Origin: Guadua angustifolia
Taxonomy: Eukaryota; Streptophyta; Magnoliopsida; Poales; Poaceae
Length of the DNA: 64,000 nucleotides
Reading direction: 5' to 3'
Assembly (NCBI GenBank): GCA_036346375.1
Contig: JAYEVE010001325.1
Coordinates: forward strand, 30,159-94,158
Positions 1-9,838 of this stretch are shown here, piece by piece (the first letter of the stretch is position 1; each line of letters begins with the position of its first letter). The notes beneath the pieces are model-generated. The model saw only the letters and a list, made by a program, of their open reading frames with translations. It was not told the DNA's origin and searched no databases. The translations under genes and the position numbers were made by a program.

Positions 1-163
1 AAATTTCGGTATCACCCGTCCCATATCCGACCCGAACCCGACCAGACGCGAACGGGTAATACCCGAATCGAACCCGACCTGACGGGTACCAAAAATCGGG
101 TTTTCCATAACCCGATCTAAACCGGTCGGGTGCCGTCGGGTAGTACCGACCGATTTCACCCTA
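1..163 (-). mobile_element. End of an Ac/Ds-like hAT element
   Basis: The segment is packed with inverted and direct copies of cccgac/gggtcgg-type words and ends in ...cgatttcacccta. Its reverse complement, tagggtgaaatcgg, resembles Ac/Ds-family termini (tagggatgaaa). Subterminal CCCGA/CGGGT repeats are typical of this hAT group. Only one end is visible because the element runs off the window start, so no target duplication can be tested. Confidence 0.6.
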
Positions 164-374
164 GTGCCTATTGAGCGTGACGGATGACTTGAACGATTTT
201 GATCGGGTATATATTTTTCTCTCTACAAATTTTTAACAGCGAAAATTTCATGAGGGCAACTGCTTTCGTTATTTTCGATTGGCATATGTAATTATGCGGC
301 AAGATCAACGGATTGTCATTTCCCGTTTTCATTTATGGAGATAGAGGTAGTAAGTAAGACAAGATAACAAATTA

Positions 375-750
375 GGTCCTATTTGGAAGCATAGTTTTTC
401 AAAATTATGGTTTTAATATACTATGGTTTGTAATTGTTTTGTCATGAATACCATGGTTTTACCAAACCCCTTTGAAACCATGGTATTCTTTGGAACTACC
501 AACTATTTGGATGCAACATCACAAACCATGGTATTTGAGTGGAAATAGGCAAGAAGCTAGCTAAAACCATAAAAACTTTAGGTTGGGGTGGAGTTTCAAA
601 TACTCCAAAAATACCATGGTATCTACTAAACCATAGTTTTTAATACAGAGTTTTTGACATGATAACCAAACACCTTATGGTATAAAATACCATGATTTAA
701 CCATAGTATTACTTAGAAACTATGAAAATACATTGCTTCCAAACAGGGCC
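375..750. mobile_element. Tourist-like MITE, 376 bp
   Basis: Terminal inverted repeats ggtcctatttggaagca and its near-complement at the right end (tgcttccaaacagggcc) are flanked by a 3-bp TTA duplication (372-374 and 751-753). The interior is AT-rich, with repeated accatggt/aaccatag words in both orientations. TTA duplications and GGCC-TGTTTGG ends are characteristic of PIF/Harbinger-derived Tourist MITEs. No coding capacity. Confidence 0.85.
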
Positions 751-915
751 TTAGCTGCGGATCTTTACTGAAGAGTCAGCATCAACCGGTAGTTCGAAAG
801 TTGTAAGAGGGAAGAACTAGGATAGAACTTGGGGCTCCCCTGACCTACACGATAGAATCATCCTATAAAGAACTAGCATCCCATACGTCGTTTAGTGTAC
901 TGTGTGTATACTTTA

Positions 916-1130
916 TGGCCTCTTTGGGTTGAAAGAATTTCATAGGAAAAATAGAGGGATCCAATTCCTATAGGAATTGGTACTATTCATTAACTTAGGA
1001 AGTCAAGTCACCCTTTCAAATCCTAAGGATCACTATTCCTTTCATATGATTTCATAGGACAAAATACGATCTCACACTGGATGGAAAAATTGTTGTGATT
1101 TCCCTGTGCCTCATCCAAACACCAATTACT
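916..1130. mobile_element. Decayed Tourist-like MITE
   Basis: The left end ggcctctttgggttgaaag followed by tttcatagga words resembles a common grass Tourist family, and the right side reads ...cctcatccaaacacc. The inverted repeats are imperfect and no clear TTA duplication is visible, so the borders are approximate. Confidence 0.45.
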
Positions 1131-1155
1131 TTTCCTGTATTTTTTGATCCAGGAC

Positions 1156-1662
1156 TATGGGAGGCGAAGGCAACCTCGACTTCGGCGGGTATATTTAGCA
1201 TCTAGCGTCGCATTCTTCTGCTCCTCCTTTCCATAGGGAACTGCTTATAATTGCATAAATATTAAAGTATAAATGAATAGTAGGTAATAATTATTTACCT
1301 CTTCACTTACTTTAAAATTTGTATAATTTGTACAAGGAAAAAAAACATTGAAGCACCGCTTATATTTCATTCGTGCAAGCCATGTCATTAGTCACCATGA
1401 TTAACATCTGTTCCAGTAGTAATGGTGAAAAGTGTCTTCGTCAGGAATGCATACTTTCCTGACGTGGATGATGACTTCATCCAGTGTAACGCATTCCGGT
1501 ATGGCGAACACAACCCCGAGGGCGACGCCGACGGTAACGGCGTGGCAAGCCGGGTCGGGGTTAACCGACGACAAGTTCAAGGTGGCAATGGTCAAAGATG
1601 ACGATGGTGAAGACACCAGCACAGGCTGTGGTCTACTAGAAATGATAAGGACCATGGAGTAG
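1156..1662 (+). pseudogene. RING-H2 finger gene copy 1 (RING domain deleted)
   Basis: This is the first of three related copies (others near 5.8 and 18.5 kb). Exon 1 appears to be 1,156-1,188, starting MGGEGNLDFGG and followed by a gta donor at the same place as copy 3. A second coding block from about 1,420 reads VFVRNAYFPDVDDDF then RYGEHNPEGDADGNG, matching VFVGQ... in copy 3. The end reads EDTSTGCGLLEMIRTME then stop, matching SGTSCGGLLAMIRNIG in copy 3. The cysteine/histidine RING core between these blocks is absent and the two blocks are in different frames. RING-H2 proteins act as E3 ubiquitin ligases. This copy could not bind zinc or an E2, so it is called a pseudogene from comparison with copy 3. 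Confidence 0.6.
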
Positions 1663-2054
1663 GCCTTCAGGCTTCAGCTGTGAGAACTTCATGTCAGTCA
1701 GATTCTAATAAAATAGACTTTTTAACATCCTTCAGAGGTACCAAGATATCTATCGACTTAGTACCAAGAGGTACCAAATGTTTAAAGGGTGAGCAATGCT
1801 TTAATGCTTTCCCTCCCAATACAAGTTGTATAAATCTTAAAACAAATAAAGAGGTAAGTAATCACCATCTACCATTGATTCATGATTTAATATTTGTGCA
1901 ACTATCAAAAGAAAAAACATGAAAGCACCTCTCTTAAAGGGCTAAGGCAGCAAGAGTTTAAAAGTAATTTGGTGGTATCCGACAATATAGATGGTATAAT
2001 AATAGTAGCATTGGATGCATGTTTTATCAAAATTATTTTTTGTGTTGTCACAGA
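1663..2054 (+). other. 3' flank of RING-H2 copy 1
   Basis: No gene is seen. The stretch gtagcattggatgcatg...ttgtgttgtcacag is also found after RING-H2 copy 3 (about 19,235-19,310), so it is duplicated flanking DNA. The hAT end at 2,055 begins exactly where the similarity stops. Confidence 0.5.
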
Positions 2055-2245
2055 TAGGGGTGAAAACGGGTTGGATACGACCAGGTCGTAGGTCATCCTA
2101 TATCGTACCCTAATTATTTTTTTGGATACAGATACGGATACGGGTACTAAAAAATCAGGTAGGATACGGATACCGGATATTTACGAACGGGTAGAAAACG
2201 GATACCGGGTACAATACGGATAACGGGTAGTTAGTCGAATAGTAC
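2055..2245 (+). mobile_element. End of an Ac/Ds-like hAT element
   Basis: Begins taggggtgaaaacgggtt and continues with subterminal ggatacggatac and cgggtac repeats, the signature of Ac-like hAT ends. No matching right end was found before the gene fragments that follow. It is either a truncated element or the left edge of a larger composite that includes the LRR and PEX19 exons. Confidence 0.55.
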
Positions 2246-2559
2246 GCAAACACCAGCAACAACCCTTTCTTACTAAAGAAAGGAAGAAATAGATAGGTGT
2301 AACAAGCAATTAGCACAACATAAAATAGAGTTTCACATCAATATCCAACATTTACACTTTACACATTAGTTCCATCATTCCATTTTGAAGAATGTCCCTA
2401 TTATAATGTATTTAGTACACTTTGTGCTCAACATATAAGGTCACCGTCGTCATGTAAACATATAATAACATTTTGCATGTTTCACTTCTATTCTGATAGA
2501 AAGATAGATAGGATCATAGGAACTAACATTCTTCATACAAGATAGATATCCTATTTCTG
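2246..2559. other. Non-coding stretch
   Basis: AT-rich sequence between the hAT end and the LRR gene fragment. It contains a short inverted pair (ctttcttactaaagaaagg, about 2,265-2,284). Nothing else is recognised. Confidence 0.4.
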
Positions 2560-3205
2560 TCAAGTGTCAAGTGTGAGGATTTTAAGGTTCCGCAGGAATC
2601 CAATGTTAGCTGGAATGTTTTCAATCAAATTACCAGCCAAAACCTACAGGAACAAAAAGAGACAACATAGTTCACTATCAAGCCACCATTATTCGAAAAA
2701 AGAACAGAGATAAAAGAAGAATCATAGCATGGAAATACACATCTCTAATCAGATAATCCATGGTGACTTCTACCAACAAGAACTCTTACAAGTCTTTGCA
2801 TGTTCACAAATCTGCCAACTTCCTGGGGAATCTTAACTGCAACATAAAAGAGAATCAGTTGGTTTTGCTCCAAATATATGCACTAGCTCACAGAACCAAG
2901 AAAAAAAAAGAAGTGCGCAGAAAAGTGTACTCGCACATGATACTGCTGTGCTTATAAAATAAAGAAAGTAACAGGCAACTTCCAACCAGTTTCTTGCTAA
3001 CTACATACCAGCAAAGTAGAGAAAATCAAACACAAACATTGCAAATTACAAGATATGAAAGAGCTTTTATTCACTTGTGATCCATTAATGTCCATTGCAA
3101 CCTAAATGGAATAAATAACTACATGAATCTGATTACCTATCTTGTTGTTTGTCAAATCCAGAGTTCTCAGGGAATTCCCCACTTGTAGAACTTCATTTGG
3201 GCATT
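2560..3205 (-). pseudogene. Leucine-rich-repeat protein gene fragment, three exons
   Basis: Three minus-strand exons join in frame through canonical GT-AG introns: about 3,205-3,137 (PNEVLQVGNSLRTLDLTNNK), 2,836-2,790 (KIPQEVGRFVNMQRL) and 2,643-2,560 (VLAGNLIENIPANIGFLRN, ending in TGA at 2,562-2,560). Donors gtaatc and gtaaga and acceptors ttgcag and tgtag are visible. The residues follow the 23-residue LxxLxLxxNxI plant LRR pattern of intracellular SHOC2-like LRR proteins, which act as protein-interaction scaffolds. The N-terminus and all repeats after the third exon are missing. The splice sites are preserved, so this is genomic (not retroposed) capture or duplication of a short part of a gene. 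It sits on the same strand as the PEX19 fragment next to it. Confidence 0.72.
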
Positions 3206-3636
3206 GCGCCGTGTGGGGTGGCAGCGCCAGGGACTGCCACCGCCAATTCGGCCATGGAACCGAGCAAGAGGCTGGCAACTATAGCAATATGTGTGGAACA
3301 ACCCACTTTAATCATATCAGAACCTTCTCAGCTAGGAAGCATTATTAAATCAAAGTCTTCCAACTTCTCAGCCAATTCAAGAATCCTGTGTCCTAAAGCT
3401 ACCAAAAACTGGTCTTCAACATTGTGCTCAGCAGGTTCCTCCCCGGATTAAAAAGCCAGAATAGAGGGAGTAAGCTGTGAAAGACAAAAATGGCACAAAT
3501 CAATAGAAACATATGCAGCTGCTGGCCTGCTGCATTAGCAGCACGCAGTGTGCAACTGTACATTAACTGTGTGCAAGACTTGATATAACAACATTGAGTC
3601 AGTAATAGGTGTATAGTATATAATCTCTGGGTTTGG
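3206..3636 (-). other. Unassigned stretch between LRR and PEX19 fragments
   Basis: On the minus strand about 3,450-3,355 can be read as an exon-like segment containing EDQFLVALGHRILELAEKLE, mildly amphipathic. I could not assign it to a family, and it may be a third captured exon. The rest (3,211-3,330) encodes a hydrophobic run in one minus frame but has stops around it. The plus-strand reading frame over the same bases is not supported by any recognisable motif. Confidence 0.3.
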
Positions 3637-4372
3637 GTTCATGAAGAATGTCCTTGGACAAAGGTTGCTGCATCATTGTTTCAACAATGGAGTCCATATC
3701 CTGGGAAAGACAAAGAACATAAAGCAATTGGTTCATAATTTTATAAACACAAGATAAACTAACTGCATTCTAACATCAAGCATTAAGTTAACTTCATTAG
3801 CTTTCTCAAGAAAAGAATCTTAAACTAACGAATCTCTCTATACCAGTACAACATCCTAATTTTCCATCCCTTCAAAGTGCATCAATTGGATTTCAGCATG
3901 ACATTTTTTACCAGCATAATCTGAGCATTATCGCTCTCGCATTCTCTAAATTATCTCATACCGTTTCTAATTTCTACTGACCTCACATATTAAAGTAATT
4001 ATACCTGCGCCCCAACGAACTCCTCGAACTGCTTCACGAACTCCTCTCCATCATCGCCTCGTCGTCCAGCTCGCTGATACCCCCGGTGGCCGTCTCGAGC
4101 CCCGCACCACCTCCCGCGTCTCTCACGTCAGCTTCTAAAGCGCCTCCGACGCGTACGCTCCCTCGGCGCCGCCGGAGCAGGCTGCTTTGCCGCGCGCCGC
4201 CTTGGCGCCTTGGGTCGGGCAGTGCCATCCCCAGCTCCTTCACCGGCCTCGCGTCCCCGATTCCGATGCCGACGGCCGGATCCCGGCGGCGGTGCGAAGC
4301 CAAGGTGACGATGGCGTGGGGGCTCAGCCGAGGCGCTCGGTGGGGAAGCTGCACCAGGAAGTTGGGTTGCAT
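3637..4372 (-). pseudogene. PEX19: PEX19 (peroxin-19) gene fragment, two exons
   Basis: Exon 1 (about 4,372-4,005) ends GLETATGGISELDDEAMME, then after a two-base slip EFVKQFEEFVGAQ, followed by a gtataa donor. Exon 2 starts at 3,700 after an AG acceptor and reads DMDSIVETMMQQ then LSKDILHEP. This run is the conserved core of plant PEX19, the cytosolic chaperone and receptor that delivers peroxisomal membrane proteins with PEX3. Upstream, ELGMALPDP matches the family's conserved GLGMGLPDP-like segment. The 2-bp insertion near 4,045 breaks the frame. The true N-terminus, the membrane-protein-binding C-terminal helices and the farnesylation box are all absent. The expected junction between the two exons is preserved. 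It lies on the same strand as the LRR fragment, which suggests both were carried here together. It is not a functional gene. Confidence 0.8.
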
Positions 4373-4734
4373 AGGGAGGCCGAGGGCCGGAGGACGTAGA
4401 TCAGGCGGCGGCGGCGCTCGGGATTAAAGGCGGCGGCGGTAGGGGAGATGGAGAGAGGTGGAGTCGGGATCCACGGAAGAGAGCATGCCCGAAAAATTAC
4501 ATCATGCATATGCTCCAATTACCTTTGACACCGGAGGAAGGGCAACCATTTAGCATCTGAAGTCACACAGATTTTACGTCAGTTCTACCATGGCTTTCTT
4601 CTGCCATCCAAAATCTAGTTACTTGATCACTGAAAACATACTGCTTGGGCAGTTTATATTATGGCAACTGAAACCTGAACAGATTTGTAAGGAGTTCAAA
4701 ATAACAGAGAGCAAAAACTCGGATGGAAAATCCA
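4373..4734. other. Non-coding; flank shared with other RING-H2/UBTD copies
   Basis: GC-rich to about 4,480 (the upstream side of the PEX19 fragment). From about 4,490, words such as aattacatcatgcat and tttagcatctgaag parallel 19,515-19,590 downstream of RING-H2 copy 3, and more loosely 8,320-8,380. No gene is seen. Confidence 0.4.
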
Positions 4735-4812
4735 GCTTCTTTCATCACAGCAGAGAGTCCTGTAAGATTTACAGCAGCCTCTGATGCAGCTCTAAATCGG
4801 AAGGCATCCTGT
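4735..4812 (-). pseudogene. UBTD-like gene, exon relic copy A
   Basis: The minus strand reads QDAFRFRAASEAAVNLTGL and then, after a lost segment, a CDER-like end. It aligns with the better-kept exon at 8,645-8,526 (DALRAASEADVALAQAIVDS...CYDER). Compared with that exon it has a 3-base insertion, an internal deletion of about 45 bases and a frame change. The parent family is the plant ubiquitin domain-containing proteins (UBTD1/2-like), with an N-terminal binding domain and a C-terminal ubiquitin-like domain. Only this relic of one exon remains. Its position after RING-H2 copy 1, on the opposite strand, mirrors the copy 2 locus. Confidence 0.5.
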
Positions 4813-5559
4813 TGGAAATAATCTTGTTTTAATAGTTGATTGGAATGGAGTGAGTTATTGCGTTGCCTGTATGTTGGAAGAAATGCATAATTAGGAAGTA
4901 ATGCATGATTAGGGAGGATTGGTATCGATGAGTTATGGCCAGGATTGGTTGCCAAAATTGTATGCATGAGCTATATTTAACTAGCACCTGATGTGAACTA
5001 ACATTTGAGTTTTGGTGTGAGTCCATACTCCTATACGTATGCATACATGTGTTTGTGAGGAACACAAGAGAGGATGTGATTCCCTAGTGAGAAATATAGG
5101 AAATCAGTAAGTGATTTCTAACAAGATATAGAGGAAATCAGTGAGTGATTTCTAACACAACCCAAATTTCTGTAGTGAGTTTAAAGTAAGTGCAAGGATT
5201 ACATATGAAACAACCGTAAAAATTTATTCACCTTAACTCAGTCATTTACATTGATTCATCAGTCATCAAGTTTAATAAATCTACTCTGATTCATTGCATA
5301 TATTAAATATTACAGAGTTGTTTAATTGAAAGAAATGTATTAATCAAAAATTTAAATTTACATGATGTTTACAAGAATGAATAATTACAAAAGCAGAAAA
5401 TAAAAATCATCATCTCTAAAACCTTCTATCATCTAAATCTTTGTATAACATGCAATAAATAAAAATATTGTAGTCATTAGTAAAGATAATAAATTAATAA
5501 CACAAGAAGAATTAAATAAAATTAATTTGAGTTAGAGTCACCGTCACTGGAATATTTGA
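4813..5559. other. AT-rich non-coding stretch
   Basis: No coding similarity is seen. Short repeats occur, for example aggaaatcagtaagtgatttctaaca and its near copy at 5,097-5,155 (a tandem duplication of about 33 bp). The words gtaagtgcaaggattacatat (5,187) recur at 8,666, which is consistent with intron sequence of the duplicated UBTD gene. Confidence 0.35.
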
Positions 5560-5830
5560 TATCGCTCACTGAGATACCAAATGTTGTCTGTATGGAACCA
5601 GCTCTCTCCAGAGCCTTCTCGTATAAGCCAGCAAGCCTCAAACATTTAAGCCAACCCTCATTCTCGCATAAGACCTCAAGCACCAGATGCGCATTTCGTT
5701 ATAAGACAATGTTAATCACACCTCTTAGGAATCAAATGCTCGCTTTATGCGTGTGCATCAAAGATCACTAGTAATCAAAGCAGAAAATTCTCGATTCCAC
5801 ATTTCCACGCGGTTCCAAGAGAAGCATATA
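5560..5830 (+). repeat. Upstream block shared with 17,250-17,525
   Basis: Words such as agatgcgcat, cacacctctt, atcaaatgctc and caaagcagaaaa occur in the same order here and at 17,250-17,525. In both places the block precedes a RING-H2 gene copy. I read it as the 5' flank of the duplicated RING-H2 locus rather than a transposon. Confidence 0.45.
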
Positions 5831-5848
5831 TAACAACACCTTTGCAGG

Positions 5849-7515
5849 ATGAAGAACCCATGCATGCATGATGCATCCATCACCCTGCAAACACTCCAAG
5901 TCTCCAACACACGGAAGCAGACTGCCTTCGATCAAGAGGGTGGTCTTGGGCAACTTTTAAAGTCAAGACACACAAGACTGCGAGGAAACGCAGGAGAGGA
6001 GAAGGCATGCGCCATCTGCCTGGAGGTGCTCCGGCCTTATCCTGGAGATCAAGCAGGTACACCGTGAATGAAAATGGAGAGTGGACTTAAAAAACTAAGT
6101 TAAATTGATATAAACATGGTCTTTACTTCTATGCACATCTAAATCCATACGTAAATAGAAGAAAAACAACAAGAAAAAAAGAGATAAATACATACCTCGG
6201 TAATGAAAACGACATCCCCTCGGGCTCTGAGCCTCCTCCCACCATTCTCGTAATCACCCAACCTGCTCTCTCAGGTTCTCAGTCCCTCTTTCCCTAGAAA
6301 TTTGGTTTTTGAGCAGAGTTTGGTTGAGGATTAAATTGAACAACCAAATGTTATTGTGAATTTTTGATAATTTTTTGAAGGGTCCTCAGAGAATATATAG
6401 ACTTCCATAAAAATTTAAAACCAAGATCATTCTTCTATAATTTTTAAAAATTTCTGACAAGGCCACTGTTACAATTATGACTTTTCTGTTTTAGAATTTT
6501 CTGAGGCTACAAATGAGGTTAAAAATTTTGAAACCTTTTCTGTATAATATTATAGTTTAAAGATATTTCCATAAAATTTTCAAAGCATGATAATTTGTAT
6601 TTATTTCTACAAAATTATGACATTGCTCCATGTTCAAATTAAAATGTTGATGTTTTCAATTTTCCAAATGCATCAATTCAATTCAAATTCTCCTGAAACT
6701 TTGTACGGATGACTTGAAGGTGTTTTAGGATTTAATTATATTTTATCCAGATTTTATGTTCATGTGGTTTTGAGATTTAGAGTTAAGATATCAATTCTTG
6801 GCAAGTAAAAGAAATTTTCTTAAGTAACATGAATTCAAAGAAAACCTCAAAACAAATAAAATTCAATTTAAGGCCATAATTCAGATTTATAATTCGAATT
6901 CTCATTTCTTTCATTTGGGGATGTTACATACACTTGGTTCTCGTACCAAGGAACTATAGATCCATGTGTGATTAAAGAGCAACAGATAAACATCTAATTC
7001 CATTTGTTAATGATTCATTTCATCTGCAGACTGAGGAACCACAGATTCATATGTATGGTTGGAGAGCAACAGATTTGCAAAGGAGCGGAGCTGGGTAGAA
7101 CACGTTACGTGGACTGGACACAGGGGTGAGTGGCGGCAAGGACGTTGTGTCAGCGAGGAGACGGAACCATGGTGGTCCTCGATGGTCTTTCTCTTGCAGA
7201 TCCGCGCGCCGCCGGCCTCAACATCACCGAGCCACGACCGTCCACATTTGATCCTGGTCAGAGGACGTGACTGCTCACGATAGCGGCCACGCCACCATCA
7301 CCGAAGGAAGGAGGAAGCGGTGATGTGGGCGGTGATGGGGATGGCAGCGACCAATCAGAAGCAGAGGTGAAGGGCGGGACAACTGCCCCGTGTGCCGGTT
7401 TGCGCTCTGTAAGAGGCAGGACGTTATCGCCGAAGACGGTGAGGTAGTCCTGGACCTACTGGCGATGACGAGGGGCCATGGAGGAGGCCTTCAGTCGGGC
7501 CACAATCTCTAACTT
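5849..7515 (+). pseudogene. RING-H2 finger gene copy 2, split by AT-rich insertion
   Basis: A 5' block (to about 6,060) reads EEKACAICLEVLRPYPGDQAG, which is the first zinc-ligand pair (CAIC) of a RING-H2 domain. A 3' block near 7,380-7,510 reads NCPVCRFALCKRQD then LDLLAMTRG, the last ligand pair (CPVC) and the C-terminal tail seen in copies 1 and 3. The middle of the RING (the C-x-H and H-x-x-C ligands) is missing. About 1.3 kb of foreign sequence separates the two blocks, including the AT-rich repeat at 6,300-6,935. RING-H2 proteins recruit E2 enzymes for ubiquitin transfer. This copy cannot form the cross-brace fold. It lies about 1 kb from the minus-strand UBTD relic copy B, repeating the copy 1 arrangement. 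Confidence 0.6.
6300..6935 (-). repeat. AT-rich LTR-like repeat, relative of 37,975-38,905
   Basis: Read on the minus strand it begins tgtaacatccccaaatgaaa, a frequent plant LTR start. The plus strand shows, in the same order as the 38-kb segment, ttctgacaaggc, caaactctt/aattctcctgaaacttt, and a final ggatgttaca. It has no coding capacity. It lies inside RING-H2 copy 2. Borders away from 6,935 are uncertain, as is its class (solo LTR or LARD). Confidence 0.45.
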
Positions 7516-7725
7516 CATGCCATACCAATAGACGAATCAACACCAGGTCATGAACATATATATAACATTACACTATTACTAGCATGGATGGCTGCGTTAC
7601 ATCGTCCTTCCAAAACTTTCCAGTGTGATCAGACATCATGTAATAAAGTACTTTTAGCATCGGATGTTTCCATCATAAATTCTTCCTACCTGTCACAGTT
7701 CTTATTTTGCATTGTCAGATCAGAT

Positions 7726-7925
7726 CAGGGGCGGACCCAACAATATGACAGGTTGGGCTGCTGCCCTACCTAAAATTTACAAGGTCTCTTATACCCAGAT
7801 GTGTATATACTGTATAGACCAATAAATTTGGCCTATAGGTAGGGCATAGCCCAACAAATTTATACCTATACGTGTATATACTTCAAGTTTGCCCCACCTA
7901 TAATTTCTTTCTGGATCCGCCACTG
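7726..7925. mobile_element. hAT MITE, 200 bp, perfect 8-bp target duplication
   Basis: The termini are caggggcggaccca and tggatccgccactg (imperfect inverted repeats). They are flanked on both sides by the 8-bp direct repeat gatcagat (7,718-7,725 and 7,926-7,933). CAGGGGCGGA-type ends and 8-bp duplications define hAT elements. The interior holds a loose inverted repeat (gggctgctgccctacctaaaat / tatagg...tagggcatagccc). Non-autonomous. Confidence 0.93.
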
Positions 7926-7933
7926 GATCAGAT

Positions 7934-8525
7934 AATGCATGGCAACACTACAAACGGTAAACCAACAACTTCACGCATGAGAGGCAAGGCAACAGAACCC
8001 ACTGTAAGATGTGACATTTCTTCCGAAATGTATACCATACGCCCAACTTGTATCATGATAACGAAATATCAAAGCATCGTTCTAAGTTTCTAACTCATAC
8101 AAAGATTTCTAACCAGAGTAGCAGACTCGTGTTTACAGTAGCACCAATAGAGGGAATACTATCAAAAACTTTATCTAAGCATAGGAAGACAGTTGAGACT
8201 CAAAAGATAGAGGAGAACACAGTATGCTAAGGCTAGGGAAAAATTGTAAGCTGAAGCATTGCTTGAAATCTTTTATCAAGCATGCTCCAATTATCTGGAC
8301 ACTCAGAGCAAGGGGTTGTTTTAGCATCCGAGTCATTTACAGTTTTTTACATCAGTAGGTCTTTGTACGGCTGCTCTTCAACTGTCCTGGATCAGGTTGG
8401 TTGGTTTACTCAAAACATAGTTGGGCAGTTTATATTTAGCACCTGAAATGTTAATAACTGTATTAAATAACCTGAAGGCATGTTAAAGGAATAAAACAAC
8501 AAAAGAATCGGGCAGAAAACCGAAC
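7934..8525. other. Flank between RING-H2 copy 2 and UBTD copy B
   Basis: No gene is seen. Words including gatatgacat/gatgtgacat, ttctgaaatgtaaacc/ttccgaaatgtatacc, aaagattttctaa and tttagcatcc-g-agtc correspond in order to 19,380-19,580 downstream of RING-H2 copy 3, so this is shared duplicated flank. Confidence 0.4.
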
Positions 8526-9044
8526 CTCTTTCATCATAGCAGAGAATCAGGTCAGCGTTAGAAACAATTATGCCTGCACTGTCCACAATTGCCTGTGCAA
8601 GGGCTACATCAGCCTCTGACGCAGCACGAAGAGCATCTCAAATTTCTGTACAAGGCTCAACTGGTAAGTGCAAGGATTACATATATGTCCAATGAGAGCA
8701 GCTAATTGTGCATCTAAGAAGAAAAAGGGTGCTGAATCTTGCTTTATTAAAATTTTAACACGCGGCAAAAAAGATGTGAAGACACCCAATAAAAACAAGA
8801 GAGAAATACCTTTCCGACCACCATAGTGAGGAGCTGTGTCCCAAAACTCATCACGCAGCTGCCTGAGCTGGGCCATTAGCGGGCTATTTGGGGAGCTATA
8901 GCTTTTTAAAAAAACTGTTTGTTGTTTTTTTTTGTTGAAAAGTAGTTATAGTTTTTTTATAAGAGGCCGTTTAACAAATAGCTAATTTTTCTCAGAATAA
9001 ATTGCAAAAGTAGGTCTAATCCAGCTTTCAGTTTTTATATATGA

Positions 9045-9110
9045 CTAGTAGGGTGCACGTATGCTGCAAAGACAATCCTAGTACAATATTAGTAGATAGG
9101 ATCCTAAGCT
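9045..9110 (-). other. Possible Helitron 3' terminus
   Basis: On the minus strand the sequence ...gcatacgtgcaccctactag followed by T resembles the CTAG/T ends, preceded by a GC-rich short palindrome, common in grass Helitrons. The palindrome here (tgca...tgca) is weak and no convincing TC start was found, so this is only a suggestion. Confidence 0.25.
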
Positions 9111-9838
9111 ATATAATGAAGTACAATATTCTTTTATACACACATCAAGCGGAGCATATCTCGCAAGCTAGTAAATAAATCAGATTATAAACAATTGTTT
9201 TATGTTGAGTCTTGTCCACCGTGAATTTCAGTTGTATTATAAGATATCTATAATGTAAGAACTTTATAGATGACATTCTTGATAAATGTCTCATTTGAAT
9301 TAAAACATCCATCCTTTAAAGCACAACAAATATTTTCAGATTGCTCAGAGAAATAACTTGTGAGAGTGAGATGTTGTCCATGAGAAAACCGGATCAAGAT
9401 GATGGAGACATACATTTAGGATAGTTTAGCCATGTGCCATGCAAATGATCGAATGATTTGTTTCTTCAAAATCCTTAGAAATATCTACCAAGCAATTTGG
9501 CTACATAGATTCAGGTTCCCATAGAAAAGAAAGAAAAATCATCCACATGGCGACTATTACTTTGATTATCATTTTAAGCTTTATTAGTTTTTGAACAAAA
9601 AATCACTTTGAGAAATGTATTATTAATCATCAACTAAAGTAATATACGTATTTTAGAAGGGCAATTAACTTCAAACTTCTTAAATAATGACACCCTAACA
9701 CTAAACATTTGCAAACCATTGGAAAAGAGCTTCGTGATGATTAATTTTTATCCTCATTTAGCTCCACTGATTTAGCAATTCTCTCATACCACACATGTAT
9801 AAGCCTCTCCTCTACGGAAAATATAAGAGATTGCCAAA

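Noticed and set aside
3142..3451. Plus-strand open frames of 68 and 100 codons
   Set aside because: No motif. They run opposite LRR exon A and an unassigned minus-strand exon-like segment.
4034..4427. Open frames on both strands of the 4.0-4.4 kb GC-rich block
   Set aside because: Only the minus strand shows PEX19 motifs. The plus-strand frames are shadows.
9045..9104. A complete miniature Helitron between tcctatctactaa and ctag on the minus strand
   Set aside because: The two ends would be only about 58 bp apart with no stable hairpin. It is more likely a chance or fragmentary terminus, so only the weak 3' end is listed.
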